A DNA stretch of 64,000 nt from Psychrobacter sp. FDAARGOS_221 (GTDB lineage Bacteria; Pseudomonadota; Gammaproteobacteria; Pseudomonadales; Moraxellaceae), in contig NZ_NWFK02000001.1 of the NCBI RefSeq assembly GCF_002313155.2, positions 1-64,000 of the forward strand, in the 5' to 3' direction. Shown one piece after another: positions 48,744 through 58,616 of the stretch (position 1 is its first letter; each line of letters begins with the position of its first letter). The notes under the pieces are model-generated. The model ran no database searches. It saw only the letters and a list, made by a program, of their open reading frames with translations, and was not told the origin of the DNA. The position numbers and the translations under genes were made by a program.

Positions 48744-49441
48744 GAGAGTTAACACCAGAGCAAAATAAAGCAATCACTCAGCTTGAGCAAGACGTACTGC
48801 TTGAGCTGTTTGATATCGACTTTACCAAGTTTGGTGGCGACGTCTATCACTTTTGCAATCAGACCAATGAGCTTGGTCAGCCGATCGTCTGGCAAGGCGT
48901 CACTTATCTGCCATATCCCATCACTGCTGACGGATTTGAGCTTAAAAATACGGGTGCAAGCAATCGCCCTAATGTCACGCTGTCTAATCTATATGGCTTG
49001 GTAACTGCTGTCGTTGAAGATTACCAAGGTGGTGTTGGTGCAGTGGTTACAAGACGTCAAGTCTATGCCCAGCATTTAGACGCAGCTAATTTTGCCAACG
49101 GCAACCCAAACGCTGATCCTAATCAACAATTAGTGTCTCGCTATGTCATTGAGCGTTATTCAGCGTTAAATAATCAATCAGCCACCTTTGAGTTGGCAGT
49201 ACCTAGCGAAACTGACGGCGCTATGTTGCCACGCCGTATCATTGTCGCCAATACGTGTGGCTGGACGTATCGTGGCGATGGCTGTGGTTATACGGGTCAT
49301 CCTGTCGCTGATGAGTTTGATCAGCCTACCAATGACCCTGATAAAGACAAATGCAGTAAGTGTCTACAAGGTTGCCGTGCAAGGTTTGGCCGTAAAGCGG
49401 TACTGCCGTTTGGTGGCTTTGTTGGAGTCGATAAGTTATGA
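48740..49441 (+). CDS. Minor tail protein, lambda gpL-like
   Basis: 233 residues. N-terminal LEQDVLLELFDIDFTKFGGD and LKNTGASNRPNVTLSNLYGL; the C-terminal region has the conserved cysteines NTCGWTYRGDGCGYTG and KDKCSKCLQGCRARFG, the [4Fe-4S]-type motif reported for gpL-like tail-tip proteins, ending LPFGGFVGVDKL. Overlaps neighbours by four bases. Confidence 0.9.
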   Translation: MRELTPEQNKAITQLEQDVLLELFDIDFTKFGGDVYHFCNQTNELGQPIVWQGVTYLPYPITADGFELKNTGASNRPNVTLSNLYGLVTAVVEDYQGGVGAVVTRRQVYAQHLDAANFANGNPNADPNQQLVSRYVIERYSALNNQSATFELAVPSETDGAMLPRRIIVANTCGWTYRGDGCGYTGHPVADEFDQPTNDPDKDKCSKCLQGCRARFGRKAVLPFGGFVGVDKL

Positions 49442-50148
49442 CGTTAGAGCAGCAAATAATTGACCATGCAAAGCAAGCCCTGCCCAATGAGTGCTGTGGT
49501 CTTATTGTTGACGCTGTTTATATCCCATGTGACAACGTCGCAGACAAACCCATAGAGACCTTTAGGATTAGTCACGATGAGTGGCAGCCTGCTGATGTAG
49601 TCGTGCATTCGCACCCGCAAGGTCAGCGTTATTTGAGCGATGCAGACCGTAAAGCCCAGCATAAGATGCGCTGTGATTGGTGGATTGCTGTTAATGGCTC
49701 TGATAACTGGGAGTTAATCAAATATCGTTACTCCCCTCTGTTACGTGGTCGCATCTTTGAATATGGCAAACATGATTGTTACTCGCTTGTTGAAGATGCT
49801 TATATTCTGTGCGGTATTGAGCTAATGGCTTATAAACGCAAAGGCGAAGCCCAAGAAATAGCGGATAACGCTTTTATTGTTAACTTTCCACGTACTGGAT
49901 TTTACCAAGTTGAATTGGCTGAGATGCAAGCTGGTGATGTCATCTTAACGTCAATCCGTGGCAACGCAAACCACGCAAGCATCTATCTGGGTAATGAGCA
50001 AGTACTACACCACCCATACGGCGGACTATCACGGCGTGAGGGGTTTTGTGACGTCTGGCACAAGCAGATGCACAGCGTATGGCGTCATAAAGACTGGCAA
50101 CCAGACATGATGACGGCAATACTCAATGATTTAGAGGCAACAAGATAA
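49438..50148 (+). CDS. Tail-tip peptidase, lambda gpK-like (JAMM + NlpC/P60)
   Basis: 236 residues with two hydrolase domains. N-terminal JAMM-type metalloprotease: ALPNECCGLIVD and VVHSHPQGQRYLSDADRKAQ (HxH...SxxD zinc site). C-terminal NlpC/P60 cysteine peptidase: YGKHDCYSLVEDAYI with the nucleophile Cys and GNANHASIYLGN with the His. Acts in tail assembly or cell-wall entry. Confidence 0.9.
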   Translation: MTLEQQIIDHAKQALPNECCGLIVDAVYIPCDNVADKPIETFRISHDEWQPADVVVHSHPQGQRYLSDADRKAQHKMRCDWWIAVNGSDNWELIKYRYSPLLRGRIFEYGKHDCYSLVEDAYILCGIELMAYKRKGEAQEIADNAFIVNFPRTGFYQVELAEMQAGDVILTSIRGNANHASIYLGNEQVLHHPYGGLSRREGFCDVWHKQMHSVWRHKDWQPDMMTAILNDLEATR

Positions 50149-50858
50149 TGGCAATCGTAAGACTATATGGCGACTTGACTGATTTTGGCACCCGCTTTGA
50201 CTTAAAGGTTAAAACAGCGGGTGAAGCCATGCGTGCTTTATTTACTCAAATAGACGGGCTGCAAAGGCGTATTAGCGAGGGCGGTTATTTTGTGCGTGTT
50301 GCTCGCAAAGATGTGACAGATAATACGATAGGCACTGACTTTAGCCGTGATTTAACGGATAACGATGTGATCCATGTTGTACCAGAAATTGCGGGGGCCG
50401 GTAAGTTTGGTCAGATTATCTTAGGCACGGCAATGATTGGTGCGGCCTTTTTCACAGGTGGTGCATCGATTGCAGCATGGGGTGCCTTATCGACAGGGCT
50501 ATTAACTGCTGGTATTGGCATGGTATTGGGCGGTGTCGCCCAGATGCTGACAAAGCAGCCCAGCTTTGGCGATACGAGTAATACCAATAAATCACGCTCA
50601 TCATCGTTTAGTAGCCTAGGTAATAATACTGCTCAAGGCTCATGTGTGCCAGTCGCATATGGCGAAATAATGATTGGCAGTAAAGTCATCTCACAATCGA
50701 TTGAGAGCTATAAAGTGAGCGGTGATGTTGTTGCAAAAGATGCGGCACAGCTAGTGCAAACTCGTGATTATCATGTGCCAACAGCGTTTGATAACTATAA
50801 CTTAGATGCAGATGATGACTCTGTGAGAGCAGTTAACTATATAGTGAGGGTAGATTAA
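50148..50858 (+). CDS. Tail assembly protein, lambda gpI-like
   Basis: 236 residues. VRLYGDLTDFGTRFDLKVKT and a beta-grasp-like N-terminus, two hydrophobic segments (IILGTAMIGAAFFTGGASIA; GLLTAGIGMVLGGVAQML), Ser/Asn linker and QGSCVPVAYGEIMIGSKVIS, the conserved end of gpI. Starts within the TAATG overlap with K. Confidence 0.88.
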   Translation: MAIVRLYGDLTDFGTRFDLKVKTAGEAMRALFTQIDGLQRRISEGGYFVRVARKDVTDNTIGTDFSRDLTDNDVIHVVPEIAGAGKFGQIILGTAMIGAAFFTGGASIAAWGALSTGLLTAGIGMVLGGVAQMLTKQPSFGDTSNTNKSRSSSFSSLGNNTAQGSCVPVAYGEIMIGSKVISQSIESYKVSGDVVAKDAAQLVQTRDYHVPTAFDNYNLDADDDSVRAVNYIVRVD

Positions 50859-53800
50859 TGGGTGGCGGCGGAAAAGGTGGCGGCGGCGGACATACGCCCA
50901 TCGAGCAACCAAACACACTAGAATCAGCACAGAAGCTGAAAATCATAGATTTGTTATGTGAAGGCGTGGCAGGTCAAGATGTGACTTTTAAAAACATCTA
51001 TCTGGACAATACGCCAATCCAAAACCAAGATGGTAGTTATAACTTCACGGGTATCCGTGTGTCTGCACTACCTGGTACCCATAATCAGGATTATCTAGCA
51101 GGCTTTGATAGCACGGATAAAATCGTATCCGTCGGTGCTGAAGTAAAAGCAGATAAGCCAATTACCCGTACCATCACAGATCCGCTTGTTGATAGCGTCA
51201 GGGTAACATTGGCGCTGGGGTCGTTAGTTGAGATGAAGAACAATGGCGACCGTGTCGGTAGCTCTGTATCACTAACCGTCAGATGCGGTAATAAAAGCTA
51301 TCCAGTTACCATAACAGGTAAAACTACGTCTGCATATCATCAAGATGTTGTTTTAACTGATTTGCCCGATACACCATTTAATATCAGCGTACATCGCAAC
51401 ACACCAGACAGCACTAGCGACAGTACAAGCAACGCTACGCATTGGGTAAGCTATGTTGAGTCAATCGATGCTAAATTTAGCTATCCAAATTCTGTAGTAG
51501 TCGGTCTTGAGATTGATTCTGCACAATTTGGCGGCAAAATCCCAAAACGTACTTATTTAAACAAATGGACACAGATTAAAGTACCTGACAATTACGACCC
51601 AATCAAACGCACGTATGATGGTATTTGGACGGGTGAATTTAAGACCGCTTGGAGTGATAATCCAGCGTGGGTGTTTTATGACTTAGTGACTGATAAACGC
51701 TACGGCTTGGGCGACCGTCTTGGCGACTTTGGCTGTGATAAATGGTCACTGTATCAAATCGCTAAATACTGTGATCAGATTGTACCAGACGGCTTTGGCG
51801 GTGAAGAACCCCGCTTTACCTGTAATGCGTATCTAAGCGAGCCGCGAGACGCCAAAGCACTGCTTGATGACTTAGCAAGCGTGTTCCGTGGCATTGCTGT
51901 GTGGGATGGTCAAATGGTGACGGCACTGCAAGACGCCAAAAAAGACCCAGTTGCCACTTACACTAATGCTAACGTGGTGGACGGTGCATTTGCATACTCT
52001 GGTGCAGCTCAAAAGACCATATTTACTGCTGTGCATGTCAAATACAACGACAAAGCCGACAACTACGCAACAAAGACCGAATACGTCGCAAACGATGATG
52101 CAATCAAGCGTTATGGACTCAATGTTAAACAAGTCACCGCCTTTGGTTGTACTAGCCGTGGGCAAGCAGCCCGTGTCGGTAAATGGCTCATTGAAACCTC
52201 AATTCGTGAGCAACAAATGGTTAATTTTAAGATCGGTCGTGAAGGTATCCGCCATTTGCCGTTTGACATCATTGAAATCGCTGACAATGACTACGCTGGC
52301 GATATGATCGCTGGGCGTGTGCTGTCAGTCACTGGCAATACAATCACTGTTGACCGTGCAATGACTGATATCAGCAGTATCCGCTACTATGCTAACGGCC
52401 ATAGCAAAACTGTGTCTGTGCAATCAGTAAATGATACCAAAATCACGCTTACAGATACCCCAAATGGCATCGAGCAATTAGGTGTATTTAGTGCTGCTAA
52501 AACAGACGTTAAACCCCGTTTATTTAGGGCTTTAAGCATTAAAGAAGATGGCGACACTTACACAATCAGTGCCGTACAACACGATGAAAACAAAGAAGCC
52601 ATCGTTGATAAAGGTGTAACTTTTGAACAAGATGATACAGCGACCAAACACACGCCTCAAGTTAGCTATGGCCGTGTCTCTAAAGATGGCGATGAATTAC
52701 TAATTGCGTGGGAAGGCACTAACACCACTGAGTATCTGATCAAAATCTATAAAGACGGAGAGCTATACCGCAGCTACAGCCAAGACAGTGCCGAGATTAA
52801 ACTTAAAGGCTTACCGAATGGTGAGTATAAAGCCGAAATCCGTGGTAAATCAGCAAACGGGCAACTGACTGAGCCAGTTATCAAGACATGGTCTATCGAC
52901 TATGACATCAAAGGGCTAAAAGCAACATCTGAGCTGTTTGCGATTAAGCTGGATTGGACCAACCCAACGAGGGTTATTAATAAAGCCAAGATTGAGATAT
53001 ATCGTAGCTTAAGCAATAACAGAGCGACTGCAACCAAAGTTGCTACTTTGTCTTACCCCACCGATACATTTATTCAAAATGGCGTTAAGTTATCGGAAAC
53101 ACATTACTTTTGGTTACGCTTAATCGATGACCAGGGCAATATGGGCGACTGGGTAACTGTGAGTGGTCAGTGCAGTAGTGACACATCGCAAATTGTCGCA
53201 AGCATTAACGGCAAAATCACCCGAACTGAGTTATCGCAAGCATTAATTAATAGCTTACAGACTGATATTAATACGGCTAAAACCCAAGCTATTAACAGTG
53301 CCAATGTTAACGCTGATAATAAAGTAGCCGCTGAAGCCACTAAACGTGCTCAAGCATTGCAAGCAGAAGCGACCAAGCGAGCTGATGCAATACAAGCTGA
53401 AGTCACAGCACGGCAGAAAGCACTGGCAGCACAAGACAAAAAGCAAACAGACGCTTTGACTGCTAAAGCTCAACAGCTTGGCACGCAAATTAGTGCGGTT
53501 GAGACTGTCAATGATGCTCAAGCTAAGCAGTTAACAACATTGACGGCTAAACAAGGCAATTTAACATCTGGTTTGGAAGTAGAACGGACAGCACGTATTG
53601 CGGGTGACAATGCTGAGGCTGAGGCTCGTCAAACGTTGGTAAGCAGAGTTGGCTCTGCTGAAAGCAGTATCAACACTCTGCAATCTACAAAGGCCAGCAA
53701 GACCGAAGTAGCAAGCCTTGCACGCAGCGGACTACAAAGCGAGTGGCGTGATGATATTGACGCTATTGAGATAGGTGGTCGGAATTTATTAAGAAATAGT

Positions 53801-56800
53801 GAGTTTAATCAAGGTTTAAATTTTTGGTACAAGCAATCGACAGGTTCTTCATTAGAAAAAGATGGCACCATGCGGTTAACTAAAGGTGCTGATATTTACC
53901 AAACAGGAGTAATTGCTAGCACTCCATTGATAGCTACTGTTTGGTGCAGGGGCAATGGCTCTATATTATGTAGATATGGAGGAGGTTCAAGGACTGGTTA
54001 TGTAACACTAAAATCTGATAGTGAGTATTTACCATATTCGTTTGTCATTAGCAGTAAAGGCAATACCAACTTAATTATAGACAGTCTAGGAGATGTGTTT
54101 GTTCAGAAAGTAAAACTAGAAAAAGGCAACAAGGCTACAGACTGGACACCAGCACCCGAAGACGTCGCTGAAGAAATCAACAACACAAAAGCCAGTCTTG
54201 ATGAGTTTAAACAGACTCAAGCGACTAAAGACCAAGCTCAGACTGTGGTTAATAGCCAAGCACTGTCTCGTATCAATAGTGCCGAAAGTAGTATCAGCAA
54301 TCTGCAAAGCACCAAAGCCTCTAAGTCTGAGGTAGTGAGCCTTGCACGTACTGGGCTGCAGAGTGAATGGCAAAGTGCAGCGAATACAGCTAAACAGCAA
54401 GCAATCAATGCTGCCAAAGCAGATGCCAAAGCTAAGGCAGATGAGGCCAAGTCTGCTGCTCAAGAATACGCTAACGCTCAAATTAATGCTAAGAGCGTTA
54501 GTGATAAAGCATACGCTGACGGTCTCGTAAGTGCTGAAGAGCAAAGGGCTATTGACGATGCCAATGCTAAACTAGCTGTTGCTAAGGCGGACGCTAAAGC
54601 CAAGGCAGATGCAGCTGAGTCAGCAGCTAAAGCTCATGCAGACGCTATTGAGATTGGTGGGCGTAACTTACTGATTTCTGAAAGATATAAATATACACCA
54701 AATATAGATGGTGAGTTTCAAACACTCACATTTTCTAATAAAACGTCAGAGGACTTGCTAAAAGCATTTTGGCTTGAGCCAGGTACTTATACGTTCTCAT
54801 TGTTGGCTAGTTTTGCTAACAATGGCTCAGAGGGTCAGTTTAGGGTGTATAGAATTTATGGGAAAAATACTATAGGTTATTTTAGAGCGCCTAGTGATTA
54901 TGTAGATGGGGATACTGTCAAGCTATCTCATACATTCACATTGGAGTCTCGTGCAGCTGTAAACCTGCAAGTATATAACCATAATTTTGGTACCGCTTTT
55001 GTTAGCAACGCCAGTGTCGGTGCTATTAAGCTAGAAAAAGGCAACAAAGCAACAGACTGGACGCCAGCGCCAGAAGACATTGCTGAAGAAATTAACAGTA
55101 CAAAAGCAAGTCTTGATGAGTTTAAGCAGACTCAAGCGACTAAAGACCAAGCTCAGACTGTGGTTAATAGCCAAGCACTGTCTCGTATCAATAGTGCCGA
55201 AAGTAGTATCAGCAATCTGCAAAGCACCAAAGCCTCTAAGTCTGAGGTAGTGAGCCTTGCACGTACTGGGCTGCAGAGTGAATGGCAAAGTGCAGCGAAT
55301 ACAGCTAAACAGCAAGCAATCAATGCTGCCAAAGCAGATGCCAAAGCTAAGGCAGATGAGGCCAAGTCTGCTGCTCAAGAATACGCTAACGCTCAAATTA
55401 ATGCTAAGAGCGTTAGTGATAAAGCATACGCTGACGGTCTCGTAAGTGCTGAAGAGCAAAGGGCTATTGACGATGCCAATGCTAAACTAGCTGTTGCTAA
55501 GGCGGACGCTAAAGCCAAGGCAGATGCAGCTGAGTCAGCAGCTAAAGCTCATGCAGACGCTATTGAGATTGGTGGGCGTAACTTACTGATTTCTGAAAGA
55601 TATAAATATACACCAAATATAGATGGTGAGTTTCAAACACTCACATTTTCTAATAAAACGTCAGAGGACTTGCTAAAAGCATTTTGGCTTGAGCCAGGTA
55701 CTTATACGTTCTCATTGTTGGCTAGTTTTGCTAACAATGGCTCAGAGGGTCAGTTTAGGGTGTATAGAATTTATGGGAAAAATACTATAGGTTATTTTAG
55801 AGCGCCTAGTGATTATGTAGATGGGGATACTGTCAAGCTATCTCATACATTCACATTGGAGTCTCGTGCAGCTGTAAACCTGCAAGTATATAACCATAAT
55901 TTTGGTACCGCTTTTGTTAGCAACGCCAGTGTCGGTGCTATTAAGCTAGAAAAAGGCAACAAAGCAACAGACTGGACGCCAGCGCCAGAAGACATTGCTG
56001 AAGAAATTAACAGTACAAAAGCAAGTCTTGATGAGTTTAAGCAGACTCAAGCGACTAAAGACCAAGCTCAGACTGTGGTTAATAGCCAAGCACTGTCTCG
56101 TATCAATAGTGCCGAAAGTAGTATCAGCAATCTGCAAAGCACCAAAGCCTCTAAGTCTGAGGTAGTGAGCCTTGCACGTACTGGGCTGCAGAGTGAATGG
56201 CAAAGTGCAGCGAATACAGCTAAACAGCAAGCAATCAATGCTGCCAAAGCAGATGCCAAAGCTAAGGCAGATGAGGCCAAGTCTGCTGCTCAAGAATACG
56301 CTAACGCTCAAATTAATGCTAAGAGCGTTAGTGATAAAGCATACGCTGACGGTCTCGTAAGTGCTGAAGAGCAAAGGGCTATTGACGATGCCAATGCTAA
56401 ACTAGCTGTTGCTAAGGCGGACGCTAAAGCCAAGGCAGATGCAGCTGAGTCAGCAGCTAAAGCTCATGCAGACGCTATTGAGATTGGTGGGCGTAACTTA
56501 CTGATTTCTGAAAGATATAAATATACACCAAATATAGATGGTGAGTTTCAAACACTCACATTTTCTAATAAAACGTCAGAGGACTTGCTAAAAGCATTTT
56601 GGCTTGAGCCAGGTACTTATACGTTCTCATTGTTGGCTAGTTTTGCTAACAATGGCTCAGAGGGTCAGTTTAGGGTGTATAGAATTTATGGGAAAAATAC
56701 TATAGGTTATTTTAGAGCGCCTAGTGATTATGTAGATGGGGATACTGTCAAGCTATCTCATACATTCACATTGGAGTCTCGTGCAGCTGTAAACCTGCAA

Positions 56801-57523
56801 GTATATAACCATAATTTTGGTACCGCTTTTGTTAGCAACGCCAGTGTCGGTGCTATTAAGCTAGAAAAAGGCAACAAAGCAACAGACTGGACGCCAGCGC
56901 CAGAAGACATTGCTGAAGAAATTAACAGTACAAAAGCAAGTCTTGATGAGTTTAAGCAGACTCAAGCATCTAAAGACCAAGCTCAAACTGTTGTTAATAG
57001 TCAGGCGCTGTCTCGTATTGATAACGCTGAAGGCAAGATCACGTCTTTACAGCAAACGTCAGTAACCAAAGACAAAGCCCAATCTACTCACACCATCAAA
57101 ACACAAGCCATTGCTGGCGGTAAACGAGCTCTCGCAGGCATTGCTGTTGGGGCAATGGCAAATGAGCAAACAGCAGAAAGCGAAGTCATTGTTATGGCTG
57201 ATAAGTTTGGCGTTGTCAGAGATGCGGGTGATGGCGTCGTCAAGCCAATGTTTACTGTGCTTAATAACCAAGCGGTCTTTAATGGCGATTTGATCGCAGA
57301 CGGCACAATCTTGGGTAAGCACATCAAAGCCAATCAAACACTATCAGCACCAAAAATACAAGGCGGTGAGTTAAATATCAACAACCGTTTTATTGTTGAT
57401 AAGTACGGCAACACGACTATCCAAAGTAGCACAGCTAAGACTGGACTGAAAATCACGCATGAAAAAATCGAAGTCTATGACAGCGCTGGGCGGTTACGTG
57501 TCAGATTGGGCAAGTTAAATTAA
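50858..57523 (+). CDS. Host-specificity protein J-like central tail fibre with three identical repeat units
   Basis: 2221 residues. Gly-rich start, then the conserved J body: LKIIDLLCEGVAGQ, YLNKWTQIKVPDNYDPIKRT, WVFYDLVTDKRYGLGDRLGD and the fibronectin-like region to about 790. Ala/Lys/Gln coiled coils follow, carrying GGRNLL domains (carbohydrate-binding-like, ending LEKGNKATDWTPAPED). The first GGRNLL domain (base 53773) is divergent; the next three are in a tandem DNA repeat (54212-56967) with apparently identical units. The C-terminus (VTKDKAQSTHTIKTQAIAGG; FNGDLIADGTILGKHIKAN) is the usual end. Determines adsorption. Confidence 0.92.
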   Translation: MGGGGKGGGGGHTPIEQPNTLESAQKLKIIDLLCEGVAGQDVTFKNIYLDNTPIQNQDGSYNFTGIRVSALPGTHNQDYLAGFDSTDKIVSVGAEVKADKPITRTITDPLVDSVRVTLALGSLVEMKNNGDRVGSSVSLTVRCGNKSYPVTITGKTTSAYHQDVVLTDLPDTPFNISVHRNTPDSTSDSTSNATHWVSYVESIDAKFSYPNSVVVGLEIDSAQFGGKIPKRTYLNKWTQIKVPDNYDPIKRTYDGIWTGEFKTAWSDNPAWVFYDLVTDKRYGLGDRLGDFGCDKWSLYQIAKYCDQIVPDGFGGEEPRFTCNAYLSEPRDAKALLDDLASVFRGIAVWDGQMVTALQDAKKDPVATYTNANVVDGAFAYSGAAQKTIFTAVHVKYNDKADNYATKTEYVANDDAIKRYGLNVKQVTAFGCTSRGQAARVGKWLIETSIREQQMVNFKIGREGIRHLPFDIIEIADNDYAGDMIAGRVLSVTGNTITVDRAMTDISSIRYYANGHSKTVSVQSVNDTKITLTDTPNGIEQLGVFSAAKTDVKPRLFRALSIKEDGDTYTISAVQHDENKEAIVDKGVTFEQDDTATKHTPQVSYGRVSKDGDELLIAWEGTNTTEYLIKIYKDGELYRSYSQDSAEIKLKGLPNGEYKAEIRGKSANGQLTEPVIKTWSIDYDIKGLKATSELFAIKLDWTNPTRVINKAKIEIYRSLSNNRATATKVATLSYPTDTFIQNGVKLSETHYFWLRLIDDQGNMGDWVTVSGQCSSDTSQIVASINGKITRTELSQALINSLQTDINTAKTQAINSANVNADNKVAAEATKRAQALQAEATKRADAIQAEVTARQKALAAQDKKQTDALTAKAQQLGTQISAVETVNDAQAKQLTTLTAKQGNLTSGLEVERTARIAGDNAEAEARQTLVSRVGSAESSINTLQSTKASKTEVASLARSGLQSEWRDDIDAIEIGGRNLLRNSEFNQGLNFWYKQSTGSSLEKDGTMRLTKGADIYQTGVIASTPLIATVWCRGNGSILCRYGGGSRTGYVTLKSDSEYLPYSFVISSKGNTNLIIDSLGDVFVQKVKLEKGNKATDWTPAPEDVAEEINNTKASLDEFKQTQATKDQAQTVVNSQALSRINSAESSISNLQSTKASKSEVVSLARTGLQSEWQSAANTAKQQAINAAKADAKAKADEAKSAAQEYANAQINAKSVSDKAYADGLVSAEEQRAIDDANAKLAVAKADAKAKADAAESAAKAHADAIEIGGRNLLISERYKYTPNIDGEFQTLTFSNKTSEDLLKAFWLEPGTYTFSLLASFANNGSEGQFRVYRIYGKNTIGYFRAPSDYVDGDTVKLSHTFTLESRAAVNLQVYNHNFGTAFVSNASVGAIKLEKGNKATDWTPAPEDIAEEINSTKASLDEFKQTQATKDQAQTVVNSQALSRINSAESSISNLQSTKASKSEVVSLARTGLQSEWQSAANTAKQQAINAAKADAKAKADEAKSAAQEYANAQINAKSVSDKAYADGLVSAEEQRAIDDANAKLAVAKADAKAKADAAESAAKAHADAIEIGGRNLLISERYKYTPNIDGEFQTLTFSNKTSEDLLKAFWLEPGTYTFSLLASFANNGSEGQFRVYRIYGKNTIGYFRAPSDYVDGDTVKLSHTFTLESRAAVNLQVYNHNFGTAFVSNASVGAIKLEKGNKATDWTPAPEDIAEEINSTKASLDEFKQTQATKDQAQTVVNSQALSRINSAESSISNLQSTKASKSEVVSLARTGLQSEWQSAANTAKQQAINAAKADAKAKADEAKSAAQEYANAQINAKSVSDKAYADGLVSAEEQRAIDDANAKLAVAKADAKAKADAAESAAKAHADAIEIGGRNLLISERYKYTPNIDGEFQTLTFSNKTSEDLLKAFWLEPGTYTFSLLASFANNGSEGQFRVYRIYGKNTIGYFRAPSDYVDGDTVKLSHTFTLESRAAVNLQVYNHNFGTAFVSNASVGAIKLEKGNKATDWTPAPEDIAEEINSTKASLDEFKQTQASKDQAQTVVNSQALSRIDNAEGKITSLQQTSVTKDKAQSTHTIKTQAIAGGKRALAGIAVGAMANEQTAESEVIVMADKFGVVRDAGDGVVKPMFTVLNNQAVFNGDLIADGTILGKHIKANQTLSAPKIQGGELNINNRFIVDKYGNTTIQSSTAKTGLKITHEKIEVYDSAGRLRVRLGKLN
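54212..56967 (+). repeat. 915-bp tandem repeat, three units, inside the J-like gene
   Basis: Units 54212-55126, 55127-56041 and 56042-56956 plus 11 bases; period 915 bp = 305 codons, so the frame is kept. By eye the units are identical. Divergence begins at 54211 (A against G) on the left and 56968 (A against G) on the right. Each unit encodes a coiled-coil stretch (SAANTAKQQAINAAKADAKA) and one GGRNLL beta domain. Confidence 0.92.
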
Positions 57524-57532
57524 GGAGCAATG

Positions 57533-57841
57533 ATGCAAGGGTTACAAGTATGGGATGAGAAAGGTAAAAAAGTATTAGATACGTCATTTACCACTTTCAA
57601 AATTTTAAAAGAGGTGCAAGGCATAAATCAGTCAGAGATAACAAGGACTGTTAGTTTTACACACCCCTTGCTCGCTGAGCAAACGCCGTTTTATATGATA
57701 AAGCCATTAATGGTACTAAGCAGTGTGGGTGTCAGTGTTAATGTGCAGTTCGAAAGTACTAAGTGCACGGTTACGTTTACAGCTCTTAACTATCGATATA
57801 GAGACTTTTCAAAAACTAAAGTAATTATTGGAGTGTACTAA
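57533..57841 (+). CDS. Small tail-tip-associated protein
   Basis: 102 residues from the second of two ATGs (five bases from AGGAG). Begins MQGLQVWDEKGKKVLDTSF; beta-rich; ends NYRYRDFSKTKVIIGVY. Genes of this type follow J in many siphophages. One-base overlap with the next gene. Function unknown. Confidence 0.7.
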   Translation: MQGLQVWDEKGKKVLDTSFTTFKILKEVQGINQSEITRTVSFTHPLLAEQTPFYMIKPLMVLSSVGVSVNVQFESTKCTVTFTALNYRYRDFSKTKVIIGVY

Positions 57842-58464
57842 TGTTCGAGGTGTATAACTCTGATGGATCACTACAAGTGACTGCAAACCAAGCTTATGAT
57901 CTGTCACTGACATCAACTATTATACAACAGCAAGCAAGTGCTACTTATATCGATCCAAGTAAAATATACGCACTGCAACCCGTTGCAGATGACGATAGCG
58001 GTGTTACTCACCTGTTCTTCAATCCCAATAAACCAGACGGATTGATTCAGATAGCTGGTAGTACAGGTGCTAAAGTGCATATATTTGATTATATGTTGCC
58101 TCAGGCACGACAAAATGAGTATGGGCTAGAAGTATATGACAGCGATGGTGTAATTACATTTAGTAGTCGCTACCCAAGTCTGAATGTTATTGATCATATC
58201 AAAGCTGATGCTGGGATTGATGCTCAAAGACACGGCAGACGTAATTACGGTACTACTAACTTAGCAATTGTCCCTAATAAAATACCATTCATCATCCAAC
58301 TTGGAGGTGTTGCTAATCTCGCGTACTTTATTACTACGGTATGGACTATAGAACAAGGAGAGTTGTGCTGGTATACAAAAGCAGTAACCACCGCACCCCC
58401 ATTCGAAAACTTTGAATCCAGCTCCGCAATCGACTTTTTGGTTATCGACACAAGCCACTTTTAA
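57841..58464 (+). CDS. Tail-tip-associated protein, last gene of the prophage
   Basis: 207 residues. Begins MFEVYNSDGSLQVTANQAYD and contains YGLEVYDSDGVITFSSRYPS, two related beta strand segments, suggesting an internal duplication (FEVYNSDGSL against LEVYDSDGVI). Probably part of the adsorption apparatus with J. Not assigned to a named family. Confidence 0.7.
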   Translation: MFEVYNSDGSLQVTANQAYDLSLTSTIIQQQASATYIDPSKIYALQPVADDDSGVTHLFFNPNKPDGLIQIAGSTGAKVHIFDYMLPQARQNEYGLEVYDSDGVITFSSRYPSLNVIDHIKADAGIDAQRHGRRNYGTTNLAIVPNKIPFIIQLGGVANLAYFITTVWTIEQGELCWYTKAVTTAPPFENFESSSAIDFLVIDTSHF

Positions 58465-58487
58465 ATAAGTACAGCTTGGACTGACGA

Positions 58488-58535
58488 TTAAAGCATCTTT
58501 AAATGCTATTTATAATAGCCTCAAAGATGCTTTAA
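58488..58535 (+). promoter_or_regulatory. 13-bp perfect hairpin after the last prophage gene
   Basis: TTAAAGCATCTTT / AAAGATGCTTTAA with a 22-base AT-rich loop and no T tract. Possible transcription end or mRNA stabiliser. Confidence 0.5.
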
Positions 58536-58565
58536 CAAGGTTAGTATATACAATACAAAGCAATA

Positions 58566-58616
58566 AAAACCAGTTAAAATGGGAACGTTTAAAAGGCGTT
58601 TTAACTGGGTTTTTTG
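58566..58616 (+). terminator. Terminator at the prophage right end
   Basis: AACCAGTTAAAA / TTTTAACTGGGTT with one bulged base, then TTTTTTG. Ends late transcription just before the phage end. Confidence 0.72.

Noticed and set aside
54116..56374. Antisense ORFs of 142 and 70 residues repeated three times opposite the J-like gene
   Set aside because: They follow the 915-bp repeat and arise from biased Ala/Lys codons on the sense strand. No ribosome-binding site or family resemblance.
54212..56967. Tandem repeats as a CRISPR array
   Set aside because: Units are 915 bp, coding and without spacers; no cas genes in the window.
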